Of a stretch of 64,000 nt of DNA, positions 18,793 through 25,913 are shown one piece after another (within the stretch, counting starts at the first letter, position 1; each line of letters starts with the position of its first letter). The notes under the pieces are model-generated. The model searched no databases. It was not told the origin of the DNA and saw only the letters and a program-made list of their open reading frames with translations. The DNA comes from Hyphomicrobiales bacterium (GTDB taxonomy: Bacteria; Pseudomonadota; Alphaproteobacteria; Rhizobiales; Rhizobiaceae). Both the position numbers and the translations under genes were made by a program. Location: contig UCIA01000024.1 in the NCBI GenBank assembly GCA_900472295.1, positions 14,577 through 78,576 of the forward strand, written 5' to 3'.

Positions 18793-20115
18793 CCGGCCTC
18801 GCCCACTGTTGCGCCAGACGCCGTCATCGGCCATCAGCTCGCTCAAAATGCCTTCGCGCAGGCCGCGGTCGGCGACGCGCAACCGCTCCGACGGCCACAC
18901 CGCGCGGATGGCCTCAAGAATAGCACATCCGGCCAGCACCAGGTCAGCGCGGTCGGCGCCGATGCACGGGTTGGCGCAGCGCTGCTGAAAATCCCAGCCG
19001 ACCAGTTTTTCGACCATGCGGTCGACGCTGTCGCTGTCCATCCACAGCCCGTCGACGCGGCGGCGGTCGTAGCGTTCGAGGTCGAGATGCACGCCGGCCA
19101 GTGTCGTCACCGTGCCGGATGTGCCCAGCAAATGGAATTTCGGGCTGGCCAACACATGGCTCAGCCGGTCGCGGCCATCGAAGGATTTCAGCCGCACCGC
19201 GACATCGTCGACCATGGCGGCAAAGATTTCGCGCGTCACCGTGCGGCCGCCAAAGCGTTCGGCCAGCGACACCACGCCGACCGGCAGCGAGGTCCACGAC
19301 ACGATGTGGTTGGCGAGCCGTGGCGAGCGCTGGCCGGTGAGGTCGATCAGCGCGATTTCGGACGAGCCGCCGCCAATGTCGAACAGCACCACGCCTTGCG
19401 TATCGCGCTCGACCAGCGAGCCGCAGCCCGACACCGCAAGGCGGGCCTCGGTCTGGCGGTCGATGATCTCAAGCTTCAGCCCCGCCTCGCGCTCGACGCG
19501 CTCAAGGAATTCGACGCCGTTATCGGCAGTGCGGCAGGCCTCGGTGGCGATCAGCCGGGCTTTCCTGATCTTGCGGTTGCGCAATTTGTCACCGCAGATC
19601 TTCAGCGCCTCGACGGCGCGGTCCATCGCCGCCTGGCCGAGCCGGCCATTGGCGGTCAGCCCCTCGCCCAGCCTGACGATGCGCGAAAAGGCGTCGATGA
19701 CGCGGAACTGGCCATGGCGCTGCGGCACCGCGACCAAAAGCCGGCAGTTGTTGGTGCCGAGATCGAGCGCGGCAAACACCGGCAATTCCTGCATCGGCGG
19801 CCGATGCACGGGCTGTTCCGGCCTTGGCGGCGGAGCTGGAGGCAAAGGCGCGGCTACGGGGCTCGGGGCGATGTTGGCGGCTGGCGGGCCGGCCTTTGCG
19901 AGCTCGTCGCGCGCGAACACCTTGCGTCCGCGCCGGCGCTTGCGCCGCTTTCTTGTCTTGCCGCGCTGATGCTGGGCGTCGCCGACCTGTCCGTTACCGG
20001 ACTGAGGCCCCGCCTGGCGGGGCCGCCCGGCGGATGGGTCTGGCCCGCCTGATGGCGGCGAAGCCCTGGACACGCCCACTTCCGGCGCGCCAGCGCCGGT
20101 GTCGTGGTCTTCCAC
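18787..20115 (-). CDS. ppx: Ppx/GppA family exopolyphosphatase
   Basis: This enzyme hydrolyses terminal phosphate from polyphosphate, or pppGpp in GppA-type members. The 442 residues divide into an unusual 110-residue N-terminal extension and the actin-like fold. The first phosphate loop is FAALDLGTNNCRLLVAV (about 114-130) and the second is VVLFDIGGGSSEIALIDL (about 245-262). A further GTSGTVTTLAGVHL motif is present. The extension is Pro/Gly-rich with a strongly basic block (KTRKRRKRRRGRK, 53-65) that may bind RNA or polyphosphate (inference). Its first part is encoded by palindromic DNA. A start at Met108 would give the bare domain. rlmE follows on the same strand. Confidence 0.92.
   Translation of the reverse strand: MEDHDTGAGAPEVGVSRASPPSGGPDPSAGRPRQAGPQSGNGQVGDAQHQRGKTRKRRKRRRGRKVFARDELAKAGPPAANIAPSPVAAPLPPAPPPRPEQPVHRPPMQELPVFAALDLGTNNCRLLVAVPQRHGQFRVIDAFSRIVRLGEGLTANGRLGQAAMDRAVEALKICGDKLRNRKIRKARLIATEACRTADNGVEFLERVEREAGLKLEIIDRQTEARLAVSGCGSLVERDTQGVVLFDIGGGSSEIALIDLTGQRSPRLANHIVSWTSLPVGVVSLAERFGGRTVTREIFAAMVDDVAVRLKSFDGRDRLSHVLASPKFHLLGTSGTVTTLAGVHLDLERYDRRRVDGLWMDSDSVDRMVEKLVGWDFQQRCANPCIGADRADLVLAGCAILEAIRAVWPSERLRVADRGLREGILSELMADDGVWRNSGRGRA
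20006..20058. repeat. palindromic element inside the ppx N-terminus
   Basis: GGCCCCGCC and GGCGGGGCC (20006-20024) are perfect arms around a single T. CCGCC and GGCGG (20045-20058) surround TGAT. They encode residues 20-37 of Ppx, including PPSGG, the same peptide encoded by the related unit in rlmE. Confidence 0.65.
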
Positions 20116-20397
20116 TTCAGTTCCTTCCGGCGCCGCGCGAACCGGAAACCCGGACGCAGCAGGCGCTTAAACATTTTAAGTTGCCGCCAGAGTAACAGCG
20201 CCGGCCCCGATCACCAAGAGCAGCGAGGCAAATTTTGCCGGCATCATGCAGCGGCAATGCTTGCCGCGTTGAATAGCGGGCTTGTCCGGTTGAATAGCCG
20301 GCTTCAATGAGGCATTTCTGAAATAGGGTCGCAAAACAATGAATCGCGGACGTTTTGCCCGCTGGAGCTGTGAGCAGCATCGCATGACGACAACTGC

Positions 20398-21330
20398 ATG
20401 AACTGGAGGCGCTACCTGTGGCCGGTCATCGGCATTGCGGCGGTTATCTTCTCGCTGCTGCTTTTATGGCATGAGCTGCGCGGCATCTCGCTAGACGATG
20501 TCTGGGACGGCATCGTGGCCATCCCGACGCGCGGCTGGCTGCTGGCGGCGCTGAGCTCGGTGGTCGCCTACGCCTCGCTCGCCGGCTACGACCACATCGC
20601 GCTGCTGCACATCGGCAAGAAAGTGTCGTGGCTGTTCGTCACCTTCTGCTCCTTCACCACCTATGCGCTATCGCACAACATTGGCGGCTCGGTGTTTTCG
20701 GGCGCGGTGATCCGATACCGCGCCTATGGCACAAGGGGACTGACCGGCCAGGACGTGGGCATATTGGTAGCGATCTGCTGGATCACCTTCGTTTTGTCCA
20801 GCATCCTGGTCGGCGGCCTGGTGCTTGTATTTGAACCCGAAATCATCGACCGCTTCTCCGGCGCACCCCACCACGGGCTGGCGATCGCCGCCGGCGTAGC
20901 TTTGCTGTTGCTGGTCGGCGCCTATGTGTTCGGCAGCTGGCTGCATTTGAAACCGCTGAAAATCGCCGGCTTCCAGCTGCACTATCCCGCACTGCCGATC
21001 GTGGCGCGGCAGTTGCTGATCGGCCCGATCGAGCTTTTGGCGGCAGCGGCGATCATCTACTTTGCCCTGCCCGTTTCAGGCAATCCCGGCTATTTCGTCA
21101 TCCTCGGCGTGTTCCTGGTGTCGTTCTCGGTGGCGCAGATCTCGCACGCGCCGGGCGGGCTCGGCGTGTTCGAAGTGGTGTTCCTGGCCGGCCTATCGCA
21201 TATGGACCCGGTCGGCGTGCTGGCCGCACTTCTGGTGTTCCGGCTGTTCTACCTGATCATCCCGCTGATCATCGCGCTTGTCGTGGTGCTGTTCTTCGAG
21301 CACTCGCAATATGGCCGGACCGAAAGCTGA
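20398..21330 (+). CDS. YbhN/LPG-synthase-type transmembrane protein
   Basis: The 310-residue protein has about eight membrane segments. It matches the lysylphosphatidylglycerol-synthase transmembrane domain family (UPF0104): SHNIGGSVFSGAVIRYRAYG after the third segment and SHAPGGLGVFEVVFLAGL in the second half. It lacks the soluble aminoacyl-transfer domain of MprF, so it is not itself a complete synthase. Proteins of this type have flippase-like or lipid-related roles. ATG 20398 is used with a weak ribosome site. It is divergent from ppx across 282 bases and is the last gene before the tRNA. Confidence 0.85.
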   Translation: MNWRRYLWPVIGIAAVIFSLLLLWHELRGISLDDVWDGIVAIPTRGWLLAALSSVVAYASLAGYDHIALLHIGKKVSWLFVTFCSFTTYALSHNIGGSVFSGAVIRYRAYGTRGLTGQDVGILVAICWITFVLSSILVGGLVLVFEPEIIDRFSGAPHHGLAIAAGVALLLLVGAYVFGSWLHLKPLKIAGFQLHYPALPIVARQLLIGPIELLAAAAIIYFALPVSGNPGYFVILGVFLVSFSVAQISHAPGGLGVFEVVFLAGLSHMDPVGVLAALLVFRLFYLIIPLIIALVVVLFFEHSQYGRTES

Positions 21331-21476
21331 GGATCATCGGGGCGCGGCGCGCCACCCCAGCGCGATGCCCCGACGAAACACTGCGATTGAAACACAGGTC
21401 AGGCTTGACTATTTTCCGGCGGCGGCTACAAGGCACCCGCGGCTGCTTCGGTGGCCACTGGCGCGCCAGCGCCTGC

Positions 21477-21550
21477 TGGGGAATAGGTTAACGGTAGACC
21501 CACGGACTCTGACTCCGTTAGTCCTGGTTCGAATCCAGGTTCCCCAGCCA
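21477..21550 (+). tRNA. tRNA-Gln (anticodon CTG)
   Basis: The 74 bases fold as a complete tRNA. The acceptor stem TGGGGAA pairs with TTCCCCA, the anticodon stem CGGA/TCCG encloses loop CTCTGAC with anticodon CTG at 21509-21511, and the T loop is GGTTCGAATCC. The CCA end is encoded (21548-21550). CTG reads the Gln codon CAG. The 3' half is also the end of the recombinase gene on the other strand and is the probable attachment site of the integrated element. Confidence 0.97.
21518..21550. other. probable attachment site (attL) at the tRNA 3' end
   Basis: The serine recombinase gene on the minus strand ends inside the tRNA, using its anticodon-to-acceptor half as coding sequence. Its last residues, WLGNLDSNQD, are the reverse translation of the tRNA 3' end including CCA. 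Integration with regeneration of an intact tRNA would place the core in this interval. The matching right end was not seen elsewhere in the window, so it probably lies beyond 64,000. Confidence 0.65.
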
Positions 21551-23107
21551 AACTGGACTCCCTGTGAATAAAGCTGTCTGCTGTGCACCCATTGCTGCGC
21601 CGGCCACGACCGTTTCCGCAAGTAGATCAAACGGTTGCCTGAAGACCGGATGAACCTCGCCTTGATTCCATTGGCAGTTCGACAGCACGAGATTCAAGAG
21701 CCGCTTTTTCTCGTGCGCAGGCTGTTTCGCAAACAGTCGGCTGGCGTTGCGCGCCAGCTCCAGCAGCCGGACGCCATCCTCCATGTACGATTCCTCGGCG
21801 CTACCATGACGCTCTATCTCGCGATGCAGCCGCGTCTGTTCGGTCCGCCACTGTGCTGACATCCGATCGTAGAAGGCGTTGTCGATGCGGCCATCGAGCT
21901 TGTCGAGATACATGGCATGCAGCCGATCCTCGAGCCGCTTGTACTCGACCTGGCATCGACGGATCGCCTGTTCATGCTCGCGGCGCTCGTCGGCATGGCT
22001 GGCCAAGAGGGCTGCCTTTACCCATTCCAGTATCTCTTCATCGAAATGCAACCGGTCGAGCAGGTTGGCGAATGTCTGGTCGAGCACTTCCTCGCGGACA
22101 TATTTGCGGCGGCAATCACCGTAACCGCCCCGGCCTTTGTTGGTATGCCCGGTGCAGTGATAGTAGATGTATTTGCCCTTCTTGATCTCAGCGACAACGG
22201 CGCAGCCGCATTCGGCGCAGGTCATCAGGCCGGTGAAGGCGAACTCGTTTCCTATCGGATGGGTCGGCACCGCATTACGGCCCGTCAGGATGCCCTGAAC
22301 CCGCTCCCATAGTTCGATCGACACCAGAGGTTCGTGCTTGCCCTGGTGCAATTTGCCGTTCCACTGGAACAGCCCGGTATACAGGCGGTTGCGCAGGATC
22401 ATATGCACGGTGCTGACCGGAACCGGATTGCCGCTCTTGGGATAGATCAACCCATCGCCATGGGCTGCCTTAGCCAAGGCCTTGAGCGAATACTGGCCGG
22501 TTGCGTAGCGCTCGAACAGTTGTGTTACGACTGGAGCGAGTTCAGAATGCGGCTCGATAACCTTTCTGCCATCCTTCCCAGTGGTGTTGATATAGCCGAG
22601 CGGAGCCTTTGTCGGCCATATGCCCTGCTCCGCCTTCTCCATCTGCCCCTTGCGGGCTTCTTCCGACAGGTTGTCGATATAGTTCTTGGCCATCAAGACC
22701 TTGATGCCGTGCATGAACTTTTCAGATGAGCGCGAGTCCCGCGACAGCGTCACACCCTCTTTCGCAAGGTGGATTTCCACATCCAGTTCATCGAGAGTCA
22801 CCCAATCCTTCAGATTGCGATAGAGCCGGTCGGTCTTCTCGACCAACACGCTTCGAACGCCAGGATGCTTTCGCAGATATTTGACCATTTCGGTGAAGTT
22901 GGTCCGGCCGGTGGTCTTGGCCGTCTCTACGTCGACAAACTCCTGCACGATGTCGAACCGCTGTTGCATTGCGTAGTCACGCAGCAACTTGCATTGCGCC
23001 GGGATGGAGAAGCCTTCCTTTTCCTGCTCCTTGGAGGAGACGCGCGCGTAAAGCAGCGCCTTTACAAAACCTGCCGGCTTGGCAGTCCGGACAAGTCGTT
23101 GGTTCAT
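21518..23107 (-). CDS. large serine recombinase (element integrase)
   Basis: This 529-residue integrase cuts and rejoins att sites through a serine. The resolvase domain begins ALLYARVSSKEQEKEGFSI with catalytic Ser24, and TDRLYRNLKDW lies in the same domain. The Recombinase domain spans about 165-280 (KAPLGYINTTG onwards). The zinc ribbon has MTCAECGC and, about 30 residues later, two further Cys (YYHCTGHT, YGDCRRKY). A coiled coil at about 370-450 is part of the zinc domain. The last ten residues derive from the tRNA gene, so excision would change the C-terminus. It is transcribed toward the attachment site. Confidence 0.93.
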   Translation of the reverse strand: MNQRLVRTAKPAGFVKALLYARVSSKEQEKEGFSIPAQCKLLRDYAMQQRFDIVQEFVDVETAKTTGRTNFTEMVKYLRKHPGVRSVLVEKTDRLYRNLKDWVTLDELDVEIHLAKEGVTLSRDSRSSEKFMHGIKVLMAKNYIDNLSEEARKGQMEKAEQGIWPTKAPLGYINTTGKDGRKVIEPHSELAPVVTQLFERYATGQYSLKALAKAAHGDGLIYPKSGNPVPVSTVHMILRNRLYTGLFQWNGKLHQGKHEPLVSIELWERVQGILTGRNAVPTHPIGNEFAFTGLMTCAECGCAVVAEIKKGKYIYYHCTGHTNKGRGGYGDCRRKYVREEVLDQTFANLLDRLHFDEEILEWVKAALLASHADERREHEQAIRRCQVEYKRLEDRLHAMYLDKLDGRIDNAFYDRMSAQWRTEQTRLHREIERHGSAEESYMEDGVRLLELARNASRLFAKQPAHEKKRLLNLVLSNCQWNQGEVHPVFRQPFDLLAETVVAGAAMGAQQTALFTGSPVWLGNLDSNQD

Positions 23108-23166
23108 CTAGGGTGCCCCCTCGTTTATGGCACGGTCGCACCGAAGGCCGTTAGGTGAAGCGCCAA

Positions 23167-23412
23167 CTATTTGCGCCGGTCAATCCGTTCCCATTCGGCG
23201 AGGATGCGGAAGAATCCGCCGAGATTGTCAACGATTTCCCGGGCGCTTTCCGTTGACAGGGGTCGTCCCATGCGAGCCTCGAACAAGAGGGCCGTTCGTT
23301 CCAGGAATGCTTCGTCGACGGTGCGATGGCATGAAAATAGATCGGTCTCGGCGTTGTGCTCAACACGTTTCGTGACGCGCCGCTTCGCTTTCACCATTTC
23401 CGTCGCGACCAT
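23167..23412 (-). CDS. small protein of unknown function next to the recombinase
   Basis: The open frame gives about 81 residues from the first plausible ATG (23412, MVATEMVKAKRRVTKRV). It is highly charged and alpha-helical in appearance, with ESAREIVDNLGGFFRILAEWERIDRR at the end. The frame is open upstream as far as 23553 but overlaps the next gene there, so the start is uncertain. No family is recognised. It sits 59 bases before the recombinase on the same strand and probably shares its transcript, so a role in integration or excision is possible (inference). Confidence 0.55.
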   Translation of the reverse strand: MVATEMVKAKRRVTKRVEHNAETDLFSCHRTVDEAFLERTALLFEARMGRPLSTESAREIVDNLGGFFRILAEWERIDRRK

Positions 23413-23485
23413 ATCTGCATCGAGATAGGGTCGCCGAAATCGGCTCAGCGCCAAATAGCCGTATTTTACGCCTGAGTTTCTTTTT

Positions 23486-24061
23486 CTACTCCCCCTTGAT
23501 GCCAAGGACAGGCCGCCGCTCCAAATCCAGGCTACGGACCCGTTTTTCCACACCGACCAGGTCAGTTGCTATCTCTTGGTAACGCCGACAGTCCGACTGA
23601 ATCTCGGATCGTTGAGGGCGTTCTGAGGGCAGGCTCCCAGCTATTTCCTTCAGGTCATCAAGGACGGAAGCAATATGCGGCCAAGGAAAGTCTGTCGGGT
23701 CGTCGATATCGCGATCTGCGCCTGCGATGATTTCGAGCTTGGCGACGATACCAAGAAGCGACCGCGCCCGCATGTGGGGTAGCTTGTCCTGAATCTTCAA
23801 GGCCACAGTGGAGGCCTCGACCTCCGCTTGGCAGGCGACGAAATAGGCGACCTGCTTCTCCATCGCTTCCGCGCCTCTAGCGTCGAGATAACGCCTCTCT
23901 AAACGCTGTTGAAGACGGCAAAGGATTTGAGAAACATGCTGCGCTCGCAACCAATCTCGCAGCAGTAGAATTGGAGGGTCTGCATCCGGCAACCGCTTCG
24001 ATGTAGGATTCCTGCCATTCGTGACGAGAGGCATAGTCGTGCTATGGTCGGAATCAGCCAT
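23486..24061 (-). CDS. hypothetical protein of the integration module
   Basis: The 191-residue protein begins MADSDHSTTMPLVTNGRNP and is mostly helical and charged. It has LLRDWLRAQHVSQILCRLQQRLERR in the middle and a Leu-rich stretch about 95-150. No membrane segment, signal peptide or known motif is seen. It is on the same strand as the small gene and the recombinase and may be the first gene of a three-gene unit. It starts 116 bases from the divergent XRE regulator gene, which could control it. Confidence 0.65.
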   Translation of the reverse strand: MADSDHSTTMPLVTNGRNPTSKRLPDADPPILLLRDWLRAQHVSQILCRLQQRLERRYLDARGAEAMEKQVAYFVACQAEVEASTVALKIQDKLPHMRARSLLGIVAKLEIIAGADRDIDDPTDFPWPHIASVLDDLKEIAGSLPSERPQRSEIQSDCRRYQEIATDLVGVEKRVRSLDLERRPVLGIKGE

Positions 24062-24145
24062 GATCCGAGCTCCGCAAAGCGTGGGCGTGGTTAGACTGTT
24101 GGATGCGAAACCACTTCCAACAGCCGTTTCCTAAAACAAGCATAT

Positions 24146-24162
24146 TTGCACTTTTTGTGCAA
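24146..24162. promoter_or_regulatory. palindrome upstream of the XRE gene
   Basis: TTGCAC and GTGCAA form a perfect inverted repeat with TTTTT between. It lies 15 bases before the XRE-regulator start and between it and the divergent recombinase-side unit. This is the expected place for an operator bound by a dimeric XRE protein. Confidence 0.5.
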
Positions 24163-24177
24163 CAGGGCATTTGAACA

Positions 24178-24423
24178 ATGAAGGTAAGTGCGGCCCAAGT
24201 TCGCGCGGCCCGTGGGCTTCTCGACATCTCTCAACAGGAATTGGCGGATCTATCCAAGGTAAGTTTGAGGACGATCGTGCAGTTCGAACGTGGTTCGAAA
24301 CCAGCATCTGAATCGATCCTGCAAGTGCTGAAGCTATCGCTCGAAGCAGCCGGAATAGAATTCATTCCAGAGAATGGCGGTGGCCCTGGTGTGCGCTTGT
24401 CACGCGGTACCGCAAACACTTAG
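24178..24423 (+). CDS. XRE-family helix-turn-helix regulator
   Basis: The 81-residue protein is a single helix-turn-helix domain. The core reads VRAARGLLDISQQELADLSK (about 8-27), then VSLRTIVQFERGSKPASESI, and the tail ends in EFIPENGGGPGVRLSRG, typical of short Cro/XRE regulators in rhizobial elements. It is divergent from the recombinase module and probably regulates it or itself through the palindrome at 24146-24162. The ribosome site is weak. Confidence 0.85.
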   Translation: MKVSAAQVRAARGLLDISQQELADLSKVSLRTIVQFERGSKPASESILQVLKLSLEAAGIEFIPENGGGPGVRLSRGTANT

Positions 24424-24841
24424 CCGAAGGCGGCACCTGCGGGCGGCATGACGGATTATCTGTTTCCCAATCAATGTCAGCAATGCGCCTGATCTCGGTC
24501 ATTGCGAATTGTTATGCAGGTTCCCAGAAGCAGACGTCATAATTCCTTCGAATTGTCCGATAGTCTCGGGCAAAAACGCTTGATAGACGTCAGGCCCGTT
24601 TCTCCCGCGTGATGATCAGTGTCGGTGCCGGGGTGTGGGCCGATGCAATGCCGGAAAATGGAGTCACGATCACTCCCGAGTCAGAGATCGTCGACCGTTG
24701 TGTTTCGATAAGTTCCGTATCCTGCGTCCGGCCCTCGCCGCAGCCGCTGTTGGCAGAGATGACCAGGCTCAGACCGGCTGTCGACGAAGAATCTCGACCG
24801 GGTGCTTCCTCCAGGCGGTTCAAACTGTCGTTGGCTTTATC
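24424..24841. other. intergenic region, no gene seen
   Basis: About 420 bases between the XRE gene and the arabinoside regulator. Short open frames occur on both strands but have no ribosome site or recognisable protein. Nothing else of note was seen. Confidence 0.5.
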
Positions 24842-24862
24842 TGTATCTGATCTGCTGATACA
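24842..24862. promoter_or_regulatory. inverted repeat before the arabinoside regulator
   Basis: TGTATC and GATACA form a perfect inverted repeat with nine bases between. It ends 26 bases before the regulator start. It is a candidate autoregulatory site. The GATACATAACCCG reading across its right arm resembles the shared motif of the cassette promoters at 25873, 27420 and 31774. Confidence 0.45.
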
Positions 24863-24888
24863 TAACCCGTGTGACGAGTGCGGGCCAT

Positions 24889-25815
24889 ATGTCGAATGAA
24901 ATCATTGTTGTCGATCCGCTTGAGCGGCTTGACCTGTTGAAGAGCCTTGCGAGCGAGGTCCGGGTCCGGATTCTCGATCTGCTGCACCGCAAGGGGCCGA
25001 AAAATGTCAATCAAGTGGCCGACGAACTGGGTCTGCCGCAATCGACAATTTCCGCAAACATCCAGGTTCTGGTCGATGTCGGTTTGATCGAGACGAAATC
25101 ACAAAAGGCGCGCAAGGGAAGCCAGAAGGTCTGCTATTCGACCTTCTCAGAGTTGGTTGTCGTCTTTAAGGACCGCACCCCGGCACAGGATATCAGCGTC
25201 ATAGAAGTGGCGATGCCGCTTGGACTCTATACAAGATGCGAAATTTCCGCTCCCTGCGGCCTGTGTTCAAGCGACGGCGTTATCGGACTTCTCGATGTGC
25301 CCGACACCTTTCTCGATCCGGACCGTATGCGAGCCGGGCTGCTGTGGTTCACGCGCGGCTTCGTTGAATACCAGTTTCCCAACAATGCGAAGCTTGCCAA
25401 TGCCGAAGTCGGCGAGTTGGAGCTGGCGATGGAGCTTTCCTCCGAGGTGCCGGGCACGTCGAAGGATTGGCCATCGGACATCACGGTCGCGATCAACGGA
25501 CACGAGATCGATACATGGACGGCGCCGGCCGACTATGGCGACAAGCGCGGCAAGCATACGCCCGGCTGGTGGAAACTGGCCGGATCGCAGTATGGCGACC
25601 TCGTACACTGGCGCGTCACGAGTAGCGGCACCTATCGCGGCGATGACAAGGTTTCCAAATGCTCGCTGGCTGATCTGGAACTAGAGCGGCATCGCTCGAT
25701 CCGCGTACGAATCGGCGTGAAGGAAGATGCTCGTCACCCAGGCGGCATAAACATCTTCGGCGGCGGCTTCGGCAATTACAGCAAAGACATCGTTCTGCGC
25801 CTGCTGAAGACTTGA
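24889..25815 (+). CDS. ArsR-like transcriptional regulator of the arabinoside cassette
   Basis: The 308-residue protein has an ArsR-type winged helix at its N-terminus (about 8-80: LLKSLASEVRVRILDLLHRK and NVNQVADELGLPQSTISANI). A long C-terminal domain of about 220 residues contains a Cys cluster (CEISAPCGLC) and the Gly-rich ending NIFGGGFGNYSKDIVL. The size is far above that of metal-sensing ArsR proteins; such fused forms neighbour sugar-catabolic genes, and the C-terminal domain probably senses a carbohydrate (inference). ATG 24889 is used; GTG 24871 is an alternative. It precedes abfA on the same strand by 98 bases. Confidence 0.8.
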   Translation: MSNEIIVVDPLERLDLLKSLASEVRVRILDLLHRKGPKNVNQVADELGLPQSTISANIQVLVDVGLIETKSQKARKGSQKVCYSTFSELVVVFKDRTPAQDISVIEVAMPLGLYTRCEISAPCGLCSSDGVIGLLDVPDTFLDPDRMRAGLLWFTRGFVEYQFPNNAKLANAEVGELELAMELSSEVPGTSKDWPSDITVAINGHEIDTWTAPADYGDKRGKHTPGWWKLAGSQYGDLVHWRVTSSGTYRGDDKVSKCSLADLELERHRSIRVRIGVKEDARHPGGINIFGGGFGNYSKDIVLRLLKT

Positions 25816-25872
25816 GAACATACTGGACCCCTTGACGAGCGGATGAACTCCGCCCTTAACTAACCCACGATA

Positions 25873-25886
25873 CGGATATAAACCGG
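25873..25886. promoter_or_regulatory. cassette operator motif, abfA promoter
   Basis: CGGATATAAACCGG lies 27 bases before the abfA start. The same core reappears in the spacer before the binding-protein gene (27420, reverse complement) and before the ATPase gene (31774). Sharing by three promoters of one cassette suggests a common regulator site, most simply the ArsR-like protein. Confidence 0.55.
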
Positions 25887-25913
25887 AAAGTCGGATCCGC
25901 AGTGGGAGGGATC

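Noticed and set aside
20176..20247. A short hydrophobic peptide frame (MMPAKFASLLLVIGAGAV...) upstream of ppx
   Set aside because: It resembles a signal peptide but has no mature protein and no ribosome site.
23107..23553. An upstream extension of the small gene beside the recombinase to 23553
   Set aside because: It would overlap the end of the 191-residue gene in another frame without any start signal.
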